A stretch of 64,000 nt of DNA from an uncultured Rhodopila sp. (GTDB lineage: Bacteria; Pseudomonadota; Alphaproteobacteria; Acetobacterales; Acetobacteraceae). Below, piece after piece: positions 34,289 through 43,891 of this stretch. The stretch is from the NCBI GenBank assembly GCA_903932145.1, contig CAIZFE010000062.1:35972-99971 (forward strand), written 5' to 3'. A program made the translations under genes and the position numbers. Each line of letters begins with the position of its first letter. The first letter of the stretch is position 1. The notes beneath the pieces are model-generated. The model saw only the letters and a program-made list of their open reading frames with translations, was not told where the DNA came from and did no database searches.

Positions 34289-34599
34289 CCCGGAAGACAA
34301 TCCACGATATCGCCCATGCTCGTGCGGGCGATAAAGGCAACACCTCCAATATATCGGTCTGGGTGTATGATCCGAAAGACTATCCGTTGCTGAAACGGCA
34401 ATTGACGGCAGAACGGATCAAGCAGGAATTTCCAAAACTGTTTACCGGGACGGTGACCCGTTACGAGATGGACGATCTGCACGGACTGAATTTCGTCATG
34501 CTGGATGCGTTGGAGGGTGGGGTGAACACCTCGTTGAATCTCGACTCGCACGGCAAATCGTTCAGTTATTTGCTGTTGGGGCTGCCGATCGAGGCGTGA
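34285..34599 (+). CDS. AtuA-related small protein
   Basis: A 104-residue protein that in many genomes is the C-terminal part of AtuA or a separate partner. The start IHDIAHARAGDKGNTSNISV is its hallmark, and the C-terminus holds NTSLNLDSHGKSFSYLLLGL. The 4-base overlap with the AtuA gene indicates coupled translation and probably a complex. Function unknown. Confidence 0.88.
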   Translation: MTRKTIHDIAHARAGDKGNTSNISVWVYDPKDYPLLKRQLTAERIKQEFPKLFTGTVTRYEMDDLHGLNFVMLDALEGGVNTSLNLDSHGKSFSYLLLGLPIEA

Positions 34600-34977
34600 T
34601 CAGGCGCCGGTGCCTTCGACGAAGCAAATGATGGTCCGGCCGGACCAGCAGGCGACGCCCTCTCCGGTCGGGTTGTCGTGTTTGTGAAGCACATTGTCCT
34701 CCGGGACATCGACCCAGGCGTAGGGCGGGTTCTGCCATCGCGAGAACTCGCCGCCGATGAAGGCCTGAAAATGGCCATCCACGATGCGATATTTCACCAT
34801 CCGGCAGTCGGAACGGTCACAGCAGGATAATTCCGTCCGTGGTTGCCGCAGGCTGCGGAACCAGGGGGCCAACGCCATATCGCCGTCCGCCGGTGGCGCG
34901 GCTCGGGATGGCACATGCAGGGCGCCGATCAGGGTTGCCGCGGCGGCGATCCTGCGGGACGCGCGATACGGCTTCAT
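34600..34977 (-). CDS. secreted Cys-containing hypothetical protein
   Basis: A 125-residue exported protein. The signal peptide is MKPYRASRRIAAAATLIGAL, cleaved near SRAAPP. The mature part has a Cys cluster ELSCCDRSDCRMV and a further Cys pair (ACWSGRTIICF). The C-terminal half is beta-rich. I do not know the family name, though the SCCDxxDC pattern recurs in small alphaproteobacterial exported proteins. Convergent with the AtuA-related gene; the stops almost touch. Confidence 0.68.
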   Translation of the reverse strand: MKPYRASRRIAAAATLIGALHVPSRAAPPADGDMALAPWFRSLRQPRTELSCCDRSDCRMVKYRIVDGHFQAFIGGEFSRWQNPPYAWVDVPEDNVLHKHDNPTGEGVACWSGRTIICFVEGTGA

Positions 34978-35177
34978 GCAGGCCAAAATCCCATCCGGGG
35001 CCTCGCTTGGTTCAGACAAAGTTATGTAAGAACGGTCGGCAAACCTGCTTCAACAGCGATACAGTGAGAAGATCGTGGCCCCTAGCCCAGAGGGACCGCA
35101 ATGGCTACGGACTTCACGAGTGCGGGATACCAATCCCTGAGGAGCGGCGGTTTCATATCAGCGGGCGTTGATACAGA
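34978..35177. other. intergenic, no gene seen
   Basis: The first part of a 356-base gap between the secreted protein (minus strand, start 34977) and the coxL-like gene (stop 35334). It should contain the promoter for the secreted protein. Short frames have no family signal. The rest of the gap is a family 2 repeat. Confidence 0.3.
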
Positions 35178-35287
35178 CACACGCGGATCGTCCTCAATAT
35201 CGTCATGGTGCGCGAATGCGCCATCCACGTCTTTTGTTCACACAAACAAAAGACGTGGATGCCGACCTTCGTCGGCATGACGGGGTG
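35178..35287. repeat. dispersed repeat, family 2, copy A
   Basis: About 110 bases that reappear at 52416-52527. The centre is a perfect 17-bp stem, CATCCACGTCTTTTGTT (35222-35238) with AACAAAAGACGTGGATG (35245-35261), flanked by GTCATG and GCATGAC outer arms. Both copies begin with CGGATCGTCCTCA. Noncoding. Confidence 0.85.
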
Positions 35288-35333
35288 CCGCTGAGCGGGA
35301 GTCGATGTCAAAGACGATCAGTCTCATCATACG

Positions 35334-37715
35334 CTAGCGCGGTGGAATGCGTCCGAGCGCGCGTAGAACGACTTCGGGTGTCAGGGGGATTTCTGAAATC
35401 GTTACGCCGAACGGCGCCAGCGCGTCGTTGACCGCATTGGCCACAGCCGCGGCGGCGCCGGCCGTCCCGGCCTCTCCCGCGCCCTTGGCGCCGAGTTCGC
35501 TGTCGGCAGTCGGGGACACCACATGCCCCACCGCGATATCCGGCATTTCCCCCGCCATCGGGACGAGATAATCGGCCATGCTGGCATTGAGCATCTGGCC
35601 GCGTTCATCGTAACGGCAATGCTCGAACAGGGCCGCGCCGAGGCCCTGCACAACGCCGCCGCGGATCTGCTCATCGACGAGCTGCGGGTTCAGGATCGTT
35701 CCGCAATCTTCGACGACCCAGTGCTCGAGCAGGCGGATTGTTCCGGTGTCGGGGTCGAGCTCCAGATAGCTCGCCTGGATGCCGTTGGTGAAAGCGAACG
35801 GATACGCGCGCGGCACATAATGTTTCGTTGCCATCAGTTCGGCCTGGAAGCCGGGCGGCAACGTGTCGGGGCGGAAATAGGTGATGCGGGCCAGTTCGGC
35901 CAGGCTCAGCCGTTCCGCCGTGCCGCCAATATCGACGATCCCGCCATTCTGAATGTCCAATGTGTCCGGCCGGGCCTGCAGGATACTCGCCGCCACATCC
36001 AGGATGTTCGCGCGCAACTGCTTGCCGGCCTGCCACGCGGCTTCTCCGCCGATGCCGGCCGCGCGCGACGCCCAGGTGCCGCCGCCATACGGGGTGGCAT
36101 CGGTGTCACCGGATATGACGCGAACGTCCGACAACGCCACGCCCAACGCCGTCGCCACCACCTGAGCCGTCACCGCTTCGGCGCCCTGGCCTTGTTCAGT
36201 GACGCTGGTCTGGCACATGATCGTTCCGGCTGCATCCAACCGCAGCGTCACGCCGTCCTGGGACGAAATGCGGGCGCCGCCAACGCCATAGAACGCCGCG
36301 GACGGATTTGTCACTTCCACGAAGGCGGCAAAACCGATGCCGCGATGAACACCCTTTTCCCGCAACGAGCCTTGTTCCGCCCGCAATGCGTCATAGTCCA
36401 TCATCGCCAATAGCTTGTTCAACGATTCATGATGCGACAACGACTCGAACCGCATGCCGGACGGTGACGCGCACGGATACGCGTCGTCCGGAACCAGATT
36501 GCGCCGGCGGATTTCCACCGGGTCCATGCCGATGGCGCGAGCCGCCAGATCGACCAGCCCCTCGGTCACCGAACAGGCAATCGGATGCCCGACGCCGCGA
36601 TACTGGCACATCGGCGTCTTGTTCTGGAACACGACACGGGTGCGGGCGCGGTAGTTCGGCGTGGTATAGGGACCGCCAACCAGGTTCACCACCTGGTTCG
36701 CCTCGATCGCGCTGGTGCGCGGATACATCGAGTAGGGGCCGATGCCGGTCAGATCGTCGATTTCAAACGCCGTAATGGTCCCGTCGTTACGCACCGCGAC
36801 ACGGGCTTTCACGCGGTGGTCGCGCGCATGAATGTCGGTGACGAAACTTTCCAGCCGGTCGGCGACGTATTTCACCGGGCGGCGCAACATCTTCGATAAT
36901 GCAGCGGTGGCCATTTCATCGGGATAGACGTGCACCTTGATGCCGAACGATCCGCCGACATCCTTGCAAACGACACGAACCTGTTGTTCGGCAAGCCCCA
37001 GGTGCAGCGCCAGGATATTCTGGATCATGTGCGGCGCCTGGGTGCCTTGATAAACGGTCAGGCGCTCCTCGCCGGGCCGCCAGTCGGCCACGACCGCACG
37101 GGGTTCCAGCGTCACCCCGGTATGGCGTCCAAACACGAACTCCGCTTCCGCGACCGCGTCAGCCCCAGCGAAAGCATCATCCACCGCGCCCGCATCCAGA
37201 CGACGCTCAAACGCCAGATTGTCACCGAGCGAGGCATGAATCACCGGCGTTGTGGGATCCAGCGCGGTTCGCATATCGGTGACCGGTTCCAGTTCCTCAT
37301 AGTCCACCACGACCTGTTCCGCCGCGTCCTCCGCCACCGCTCGGGATTCCGCCACCACCGCCGCCACCGCCTCACCCTGCCAGCACACGACATCGACGGC
37401 GATAGCATGTTGCGGTGCCGATTTGAGACCCTTCAGATGGGACAGCACGCCGACCCATGGCGAGCAAACCGCCGCCAACTCCGCGCCCGTCACCACAGCA
37501 ACGACTCCCGGCATCGCCCACGCGGCAGTGCCATCAATCCGGACAATCCGAGCGTGGGCGTAAGGCGACCGCACGAAAGCGACATGCACCATGCGCGGCA
37601 GGACAAGATCGCTGACATAGGTGCCTCGTCCTTGCAGCAAGCGCGCCAGATTGGGACGCGCCACGCTGCGCCCGATGTAGGAGTTCGGCCGGTCCAGGGG
37701 AGATAAAACGGTCAT
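35334..37715 (-). CDS. CoxL-like molybdenum hydroxylase large subunit
   Basis: A 793-residue molybdopterin-binding subunit. The N-terminus is YIGRSVARPNLARLLQGRGTYV. Mo-site segments are VCKDVGGSFGIKVHV and QYRGVGHPIA (the form II-like loop, not that of true CO dehydrogenase), and the catalytic Glu is in GAKGAGEAG. ATG 37715 opens a typical N-terminus; the ribosome site is weak. Its CoxS and CoxM partners lie on the same strand at 39371-40599, separated by an MFS gene on the other strand. Substrate unknown. Confidence 0.92.
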   Translation of the reverse strand: MTVLSPLDRPNSYIGRSVARPNLARLLQGRGTYVSDLVLPRMVHVAFVRSPYAHARIVRIDGTAAWAMPGVVAVVTGAELAAVCSPWVGVLSHLKGLKSAPQHAIAVDVVCWQGEAVAAVVAESRAVAEDAAEQVVVDYEELEPVTDMRTALDPTTPVIHASLGDNLAFERRLDAGAVDDAFAGADAVAEAEFVFGRHTGVTLEPRAVVADWRPGEERLTVYQGTQAPHMIQNILALHLGLAEQQVRVVCKDVGGSFGIKVHVYPDEMATAALSKMLRRPVKYVADRLESFVTDIHARDHRVKARVAVRNDGTITAFEIDDLTGIGPYSMYPRTSAIEANQVVNLVGGPYTTPNYRARTRVVFQNKTPMCQYRGVGHPIACSVTEGLVDLAARAIGMDPVEIRRRNLVPDDAYPCASPSGMRFESLSHHESLNKLLAMMDYDALRAEQGSLREKGVHRGIGFAAFVEVTNPSAAFYGVGGARISSQDGVTLRLDAAGTIMCQTSVTEQGQGAEAVTAQVVATALGVALSDVRVISGDTDATPYGGGTWASRAAGIGGEAAWQAGKQLRANILDVAASILQARPDTLDIQNGGIVDIGGTAERLSLAELARITYFRPDTLPPGFQAELMATKHYVPRAYPFAFTNGIQASYLELDPDTGTIRLLEHWVVEDCGTILNPQLVDEQIRGGVVQGLGAALFEHCRYDERGQMLNASMADYLVPMAGEMPDIAVGHVVSPTADSELGAKGAGEAGTAGAAAAVANAVNDALAPFGVTISEIPLTPEVVLRALGRIPPR

Positions 37716-37850
37716 CCAGCATGCGTGCCCGACGGGCCATCCAGCGTCAATGCCGCCGCGAGGTGGCGTAACCCGAAAACCGGGCGCACAGTTCCTGGAA
37801 CAACAAGACGTCCAGGACAATGCTGCCCCATCGTTACCCCGCCTGATCCG

Positions 37851-39374
37851 ATGTCCGACTCGACCGCGGTTCCAAACCGAGGCCTGATCACCGCATCCGC
37901 GATGCTGGCGATGCTGATGCAGACGCTGGATTCCACCATCGCGAACGTGGCGCTGCCGTACATGCAGGGCAGCATGGCCGCCTCGACGGATGAGGTGACC
38001 TGGGTCCTGACCTCCTACGTCATCGCCGCAGCGATCATGACCGCGCCCGTCGGATGGATGGCGCGCCGCTTCGGCCGCAAGAAGTTGTTCATCGGCGCGC
38101 TGATCGGATTCACCATCACGTCAATGATGTGCGGAGCGGCGCAAACGCTGAATCAGCTTGTGGGATTTCGCCTGCTGCAGGGCATGTGCGGCGCTGCCAT
38201 CGCACCGCTGTCGCAGGCGACGATGCTGGACATCTATCCGTTTTCGAAACGCGCCCAGGCGATGGCCCTGTTCTCCATGGGGGTCACGCTGGGGCCGATC
38301 ATGGGACCGACCTTGGGCGGCTACCTGACCGACGCCTATAGTTGGCGGTTCGTGTTTTACGTGAACCTGCCGTTCGGTATCCTGGCGATCCTCGGCCTGC
38401 TGATCTTCATGAAAGAGACGCCGGCACAAGATAACCTTCGTTTCAGTTGGTATGGCTTCGGAATCCTGGCGCTGGGCTGCGGTTCGTTGCAGCTTATGTT
38501 GGATCGCGGCCAGGAACTGGACTGGTTTTCCTCCGCCGAAGTCATAACCGAGGCGGTCATCGCCGCGCTTGGTTTTTACCTGTTCATCGTTCACATGTTC
38601 ACCTCGGACAAGCCGTTCCTGGCGATCGCCCTGTTCCGCGACCGGAATTTCAGCGCCGGCATGGTGATGGTGTTCTGCGTGTCATCGGTCATGCTGGCGA
38701 CGGCGGCGCTGCTGGCGCCCTACCTGCAAAATCTCGCGGGCTACCCGGTCTATACCGCCGGCTGGGCGATGGCGCCGCGCGGCCTGGGCACCATCATGTC
38801 GATGTTTCTGGCCAGCCGCCTCGGCATGAAGGTCGATCAGCGCAAGATCATGGCGTGCGGCCTGCTGGTGCTCGGTTGGGCGCTGTACGAAATGAGCACC
38901 TGGACGCCCGACGTGACGCAAGAGCAGATGATGCTGACGCTGGTGCTACAGGGATTCTCCATCGGTTTGGTGTTCAATCCGATGTCGGTCATGGCCTACA
39001 CGACGCTGTCACCGCAACTGCGCGGCGAGGGCACATCGCTGCAATCGCTGGCTCGCAATATCGGTTCGGCGATCGGCATTTCGGTCACGTCCTTCACCCT
39101 GACCCGCGGCGTGCAAACAACCCACGCCGAAATCGCCGCGGGAATCACGCCGTTCAACCGGGTGCTTCAGATGGGCGACTATGTCTCACGGACGCTAAAC
39201 CCGGTGACGCGGCATGGGGCGGCCCTGCTGGACGATATGATCAACCATCAGGCCAGGATCATCGCCTACAATAACGACTTTCGGTTGATGATCCTGACGA
39301 TCGTGCCGCCGATGGTCCTGCTGCTGTTCATGCGCCGGCACGTCCGGCCGGTCGCGGCGGCGGGGGACGACTAA
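37851..39374 (+). CDS. DHA2/EmrB-type MFS drug or metabolite exporter
   Basis: A 507-residue, 14-helix transporter. Typical segments are MLMQTLDSTIANVALPYMQG in helix 1, WVLTSYVIAAA, the loop GWMARRFGRKKLF, and helix 5 motif SMGVTLGPIMGPTLGG (antiporter motif). The length and the C-terminal helices match EmrB/QacA. It lies between the coxL gene and the coxS-coxM genes but on the opposite strand. Its stop overlaps that of coxS by 4 bases. No EmrA-like adaptor is adjacent. Confidence 0.9.
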   Translation: MSDSTAVPNRGLITASAMLAMLMQTLDSTIANVALPYMQGSMAASTDEVTWVLTSYVIAAAIMTAPVGWMARRFGRKKLFIGALIGFTITSMMCGAAQTLNQLVGFRLLQGMCGAAIAPLSQATMLDIYPFSKRAQAMALFSMGVTLGPIMGPTLGGYLTDAYSWRFVFYVNLPFGILAILGLLIFMKETPAQDNLRFSWYGFGILALGCGSLQLMLDRGQELDWFSSAEVITEAVIAALGFYLFIVHMFTSDKPFLAIALFRDRNFSAGMVMVFCVSSVMLATAALLAPYLQNLAGYPVYTAGWAMAPRGLGTIMSMFLASRLGMKVDQRKIMACGLLVLGWALYEMSTWTPDVTQEQMMLTLVLQGFSIGLVFNPMSVMAYTTLSPQLRGEGTSLQSLARNIGSAIGISVTSFTLTRGVQTTHAEIAAGITPFNRVLQMGDYVSRTLNPVTRHGAALLDDMINHQARIIAYNNDFRLMILTIVPPMVLLLFMRRHVRPVAAAGDD

Positions 39375-39835
39375 CCGCTCCGCCCATTCGCCGTCGTGAC
39401 GATGGCATCGACAATGGCGTGATACCCGGTGCAGCGACAGTAATTCCCCGACAGATGCTCGCGTATCGTCTCCCGATCCGGATTGCTCTCCCGCAGCAGC
39501 AGGTCCTGCGCCGCGATCAGCATGCCCGGCGTGCAATAGCCGCACTGGAGCGCGTTCCGTTCGTGAAACGCCTTCTGCAGGTCAGCGATCTCGCCGCTGT
39601 CCGACAATCCCTCGATCGTCTCAACCCGGCAGCCATCCGCTTGCACCGCCAACACCAGGCACGCCCGAGCCAACGCGCCGTCGATGCGTATTGTGCAGGC
39701 CCCACAGACGCCGTGCTCGCAGCCCAGATGAGTGCCGGTCAGCGACAGGTGCTCGCGCAGGAAGTCGCCCAGATGCAGACGGGGTTCGACCTCAGCCCGC
39801 ACCGCCTCGCCATTCACCGTCAGGGCGATCTTCAT
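39371..39835 (-). CDS. CoxS-like 2Fe-2S subunit
   Basis: A 154-residue iron-sulfur subunit of the second molybdenum hydroxylase. The two clusters are marked by GCEHGVCGACTIRIDG with ARACLV, and by LQCGYCTPG with YCRCTGY. The start overlaps the coxM stop by 4 bases. Closely similar in layout to the coxS gene at 24199. The large subunit is downstream on the same strand, after the interposed exporter. Confidence 0.95.
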   Translation of the reverse strand: MKIALTVNGEAVRAEVEPRLHLGDFLREHLSLTGTHLGCEHGVCGACTIRIDGALARACLVLAVQADGCRVETIEGLSDSGEIADLQKAFHERNALQCGYCTPGMLIAAQDLLLRESNPDRETIREHLSGNYCRCTGYHAIVDAIVTTANGRSG

Positions 39836-40599
39836 ATCCTGCCCCCCAGAGCCAGCAGCGCCCGATCCCGCAATACGCCCGCCAAATGCACCCGCATCGC
39901 GGCCGTCGCCTGTAAGTCATCTGGGGGATCAAGTGCCAGTGCCTCGCCGGCCTGACGCAAGACCGGACGATCGCCAACCGAGAAAAACGCCAGCCGTGAC
40001 CCGAGGGCCGCCAAACCGACGATCGCGTAGTCGCCGCTCCGCCGCGCGATCTCCTCGAAAAACCAGCTTCCGCCGGTCAGTGGAATGTCCACCGCCGTCA
40101 GCATTTCGTCCGGCGCCAAAGCCGTCTGGAACAGACCGGTAAAGAAGTACTCCGCCGCGATGCGCCGTGTCCCGCGCGGCGAGTCCGCGAGCATCACGGC
40201 CTGCAACGCCACCATGCACGCCGGCAGTTCCGACGCCGGATCGGCATGCGCCAGATTGCCACCGATCGTCCCGCGCGCCCGGATCGCCGGATGCGCGACA
40301 TGCCGCAGCGCCTCGGTCAGCAGCGGCACATGCCGGGCCACCAATCCATCCCGTAACACCGTCTGATGCCGGACCAACGCGCCAATCCGCAGCCTATCGC
40401 CCCGCATCTCGATCGCGTCCAACCCGGAAATCCGCCCGATATCGATCAGCACGGATGGTGAGGCCAGCCGCAGGTTCATGGCCGGCAACAGACTTTGCCC
40501 GCCAGCCAAGATCCGCGCATCCGGCCCGTGTTCGGCCAGCAATGCGCAGACTTCGGCAACGGTCGTTGCCCTGACATAATCGAATGCCGGCGCTTTCAT
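39832..40599 (-). CDS. CoxM-like FAD-binding subunit
   Basis: A 255-residue flavoprotein subunit. FAD loops are ARILAGGQSLLPAMNLRLASP and AIRARGTIGGNLAHADPASELP. It is the first gene of the minus-strand set and overlaps coxS by 4 bases. The 219 bases upstream, up to the HIBADH gene at 40819, form the divergent control region. Confidence 0.93.
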   Translation of the reverse strand: MKAPAFDYVRATTVAEVCALLAEHGPDARILAGGQSLLPAMNLRLASPSVLIDIGRISGLDAIEMRGDRLRIGALVRHQTVLRDGLVARHVPLLTEALRHVAHPAIRARGTIGGNLAHADPASELPACMVALQAVMLADSPRGTRRIAAEYFFTGLFQTALAPDEMLTAVDIPLTGGSWFFEEIARRSGDYAIVGLAALGSRLAFFSVGDRPVLRQAGEALALDPPDDLQATAAMRVHLAGVLRDRALLALGGRI

Positions 40600-40818
40600 C
40601 TCGGTGCGTGTTCCCTCGGCCGACCGGTTGTCGCGGCATCTCGGTTGATGATCAGGATCGCCGGTCGCTCCGCACCGGTCAAGGCCACCCTCGTCCGGGT
40701 GAAACCGGGGGCATCGCCCGGCGCCGCTTGCTCCCGGCCAGCGGGTTGAGTAGGTGAACGATCAACAGAAACCAGCGCCGCCGTCCAGCAACGGTGGTGA
40801 CAAAACGGAGGCATCGTC

Positions 40819-41691
40819 ATGGCCGGCACAGTTGGCATCATCGGTCTCGGCATCATGGGCGGTGCGATTTCGAAAAACCTGATCGAGCGCGGCTGGACGG
40901 TCTTCGGCACCGATCTTGACGCAGCGAAGCGCGCGGACCTGACCACGGCCGGCGGCGTTGCCTGCCCCGATGTGGCGGCGGTCTGCGCCAATGCAACGGT
41001 CGTCCTGACCAGCCTGCCGTCGCCCTACGCCCTGGCCGCCGTGGCCGCCGCCATCGCCGCCACCCCGGACAAGCGTGTCGTCGTCGAAACCAGCACGATG
41101 GCGCTGGCCGACAAGCTGGCCGCGCATGATGTGCTACATGCGGCCGGCCATACCGCGTTGGACTGCACGCTCAGCGGCACCGGCGCCCAGGCGGTCAACC
41201 GGGATCTTGTCATCTACGCCAGCGGCGACTCGGCGGCCATCGCCGACCAGATGCCGCTGTTCGCCGACTTCGCCCGCGCCGCGCATGACATCGGCACCTA
41301 CGGCAACGGCACCCGCATGAAGTTCGTCGCCAATCTGCTGGTCGCCATCCACAACGTCGCGGCGGCCGAGGCGATGGTGCTGGCGAACGCCGCGGGGCTC
41401 GACCCCGACCTGGTCGTGAAACTGGCCGGCGCCGGCGCCGGAGCCTCCCGCATGTTCGACATGCGGGCGCCGATGATGGCGGCACGCCACTACACGCCGG
41501 CCACAATGCGGGTTTCGACCTGGCAGAAGGACATGGACATCATTGGCGCCTTCGCCCGCGACCTGGGCGTGACGTTGCCATTGTTCGAGGCGAGCGCGCC
41601 GATCTACACCACCGCCATGGAGGCCGGACTGGGCGACCAGGACACGGCGGCGGTTTTCGCCGTGCTCGACAAAGCGCATCAGAAAATCTGA
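40819..41691 (+). CDS. 3-hydroxyisobutyrate dehydrogenase family protein
   Basis: A 290-residue NAD(P)-dependent beta-hydroxyacid dehydrogenase. The Rossmann loop is GIIGLGIMGGAI. The substrate-side segment is DCTLSGTGAQAVNRDLVIYASG, where the family has DAPVSGG. The catalytic Lys is in GNGTRMKFVANLLVAIHN. ACGGAGG 8 bases before ATG 40819 supports the start. It heads the Liv-transporter cluster; a relative follows at 46288. Confidence 0.9.
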   Translation: MAGTVGIIGLGIMGGAISKNLIERGWTVFGTDLDAAKRADLTTAGGVACPDVAAVCANATVVLTSLPSPYALAAVAAAIAATPDKRVVVETSTMALADKLAAHDVLHAAGHTALDCTLSGTGAQAVNRDLVIYASGDSAAIADQMPLFADFARAAHDIGTYGNGTRMKFVANLLVAIHNVAAAEAMVLANAAGLDPDLVVKLAGAGAGASRMFDMRAPMMAARHYTPATMRVSTWQKDMDIIGAFARDLGVTLPLFEASAPIYTTAMEAGLGDQDTAAVFAVLDKAHQKI

Positions 41692-41786
41692 TGGCTTAGA
41701 GCAGGAATCGTCATTTCACGGGATGTGGCGATACCACCTAGTAGTCTGCCATCAACACGCGCCAAAAAATCCGGGGAAACGCACCA

Positions 41787-43025
41787 ATGAAGATGTCGCG
41801 CCGCACCATGCTTCACGGCACCGCTGGCCTTGCCACCGCGGCCGCGTTGTCCGCCCCGGCCCGCGCGGCGGAGCCGATCCGGCTGGGGTTGCTGACGGTG
41901 AAGACGGGGCCGCTGGCCTCGGGCGGGCTCGACATGGAGCGCGCCCTGACGATGTTCCTGAAGGAACGCGACAACACCCTGTCCGGCCGCAAGGTCGAAC
42001 TGATCGTCGCCGACACGGCCGGCGCACCCGCCACCGCCCGCACCAAGACGCAGGAACTGGTGGAAAAGAACGACGTCCACTGCCTGATGGGTCCGTTGGC
42101 GGCGTTTGAGGCTTTGGCGATCGACGATTACATCCGCGAAAAGCAGATTCCCGTTCTGGGTGTCGCTGCAGCCGAGGATGTCACGCAACGCAAGCCGAAC
42201 CCGTGGCTGGTTCGTGGCACATCCAGTTCCGCGCAGTGTGCTCACCCGATGGGCGAATATTGCGCGAAAGATTTGAAATACAAAACGATGATCACCATTG
42301 GCGACGACATCGCCTATGGCCATGAAATGACCGCCGGTTTTCAGCGGGTGTTCGAGGAAAACGGCGGCAAGATCGTCCAGAAGCTGTTCGCTCCGCTGAC
42401 CGCTCCCGATTACGGCACGTATATTTCGCAGTTGAAAGAGGCAGACGCGATCTTCATCGGGTTTGCCGGATCGAACGGTTTCCGCTTCCTGCGCCAGTTC
42501 AATGAATATGGGTTGCAAGCCAAGCTGATCCCGGTGGGCGGCATGACCGCGCTGGATGAGGCCGTGCTGCGCAACATGGGCGACGAGGCGCTTGGGATCG
42601 TAACGACCTGCTGGTATTCCGCCGAACTGGACAATCCGGCGAACCAGAAGTTTGCTCCGGCATTCCGAGCGGAAAACAAATACGATCCAGGGTTTTATGC
42701 GGCGGCAACCTATGTCGAGGGCGCGGTGCTGGAAGCGGCTCTGAAAAGCATCGACGGCAAGATCGAGGACAAGCCGGCGTTCATGGCGGCGTTGCGCGCG
42801 ACCAAAACCGATACCGTGCGCGGACCGGTTCGTTTCGATGAATTCGGCAACGTGATCGGTAATGTCTATATCCGCAAGGTGACGCGGAAAGAGGGACGTT
42901 TGGTCAACTCGGTGATCAAGACCTATCCGGATGTCAGCCAGTTCTGGACCTATGACCAGAAGGCGTTCCTTGCCAACCCGGTCTATTCACGCGATTGGCC
43001 GCCTGCGAAGAACCTGTCGAACTGA
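41787..43025 (+). CDS. Liv-type ABC transporter substrate-binding protein
   Basis: A 412-residue periplasmic binding protein of the branched-chain amino acid/aromatic-acid type (type I fold). The N-terminus MKMSRRTMLHGTAGLATAAA is a Tat-like signal with twin Arg (SRRTM). The mature part starts near AEPIRLGLLTVKTGPLASGG. Lobe 2 has the expected GGMTALDEAVLRNMGDEALG. Its stop overlaps the next permease start (TGATG). The ligand cannot be read from sequence; aromatic or keto acids are common for this subfamily. Confidence 0.92.
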   Translation: MKMSRRTMLHGTAGLATAAALSAPARAAEPIRLGLLTVKTGPLASGGLDMERALTMFLKERDNTLSGRKVELIVADTAGAPATARTKTQELVEKNDVHCLMGPLAAFEALAIDDYIREKQIPVLGVAAAEDVTQRKPNPWLVRGTSSSAQCAHPMGEYCAKDLKYKTMITIGDDIAYGHEMTAGFQRVFEENGGKIVQKLFAPLTAPDYGTYISQLKEADAIFIGFAGSNGFRFLRQFNEYGLQAKLIPVGGMTALDEAVLRNMGDEALGIVTTCWYSAELDNPANQKFAPAFRAENKYDPGFYAAATYVEGAVLEAALKSIDGKIEDKPAFMAALRATKTDTVRGPVRFDEFGNVIGNVYIRKVTRKEGRLVNSVIKTYPDVSQFWTYDQKAFLANPVYSRDWPPAKNLSN

Positions 43026-43891
43026 TGCAGTTCTGGGTGGCACAGACGTTGAACAGCCTCGCCTTTGGCGGGCTGCTCTTCCTGTTGTCATCAGGCTTCT
43101 CGCTGATTTTCGGATTGATGCGGCTGGCCAACCTGACCCACGGCGCGTTGTTCATGCTGGGCGCTTATATCGGTGCGTATCTGATGCGGGCCTTCCCCGG
43201 CACCAGCCTGTGGATGGCCGCGCTGGCCAGCGGGATCGCTGTGGCGGTGTTTGGCGGCCTGCTGGAACGTTTCGTGCTGCGCCGCCTCGCCGGCAATGCG
43301 CTCGGGCAGGTGCTGCTGACGCTGGGGATTGCGTTTATCATTTCTGACGGCTGCCTGCTGGTGTTTGGCGGCGATCCGATTCCGCTGTCCACGCCTCGCT
43401 GGCTGGCGAGGCCGGTGTTCCTGTGGGGCTTCATTTTTCCGGCGTATCGGCTCGCGGTGGTCGTCCTGGCTGTTTGCGCCGCCCTGGGCCTGCATATTCT
43501 GCTGGATCGCACGCGGCTCGGCGCGATGATCCGAGCCGGGGTGGATGACATGGCGATGGCGCGGGCGGTCGGAATTCCGGTGTCGGCGATCTTTACGCTC
43601 GTGTTTTGTCTTGGTTCGGCCATTGCCGGCGCCGGAGGTGTGCTGGCCGGCCCGATCCTGTCCGCCTACCCCGGGCTTGACGGCGACATGCTGCCGCTGG
43701 CGCTGATCGTCGTCATCCTGGGCGGCGTCGGCAGCATCACCGGGGCGTTTGTCGGCAGCTTTATCATCGGTGCGATCTACACATTCGGCATCGCGCTGCT
43801 GCCGGACCTGGCTTACGTGATTCTGTTCCTGCCGATGATTCTCGTGATTGCGATCCGGCCAAACGGGCTGTTCGGGCGGATGGCGGTATGA
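43025..43891 (+). CDS. Liv-type ABC transporter permease (LivH-like)
   Basis: A 288-residue inner-membrane permease with about eight helices. Characteristic segments are LNSLAFGGLLFLLSSGFSLIFGLMRLANLTHGALFMLGAY at the N-terminus and GGVGSITGAFVGSFIIGAIYTFG, the loop that contacts the ATPases. The start ATG shares a base with the upstream stop, and the end overlaps the LivM-like gene by 4 bases. Confidence 0.93.
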   Translation: MQFWVAQTLNSLAFGGLLFLLSSGFSLIFGLMRLANLTHGALFMLGAYIGAYLMRAFPGTSLWMAALASGIAVAVFGGLLERFVLRRLAGNALGQVLLTLGIAFIISDGCLLVFGGDPIPLSTPRWLARPVFLWGFIFPAYRLAVVVLAVCAALGLHILLDRTRLGAMIRAGVDDMAMARAVGIPVSAIFTLVFCLGSAIAGAGGVLAGPILSAYPGLDGDMLPLALIVVILGGVGSITGAFVGSFIIGAIYTFGIALLPDLAYVILFLPMILVIAIRPNGLFGRMAV

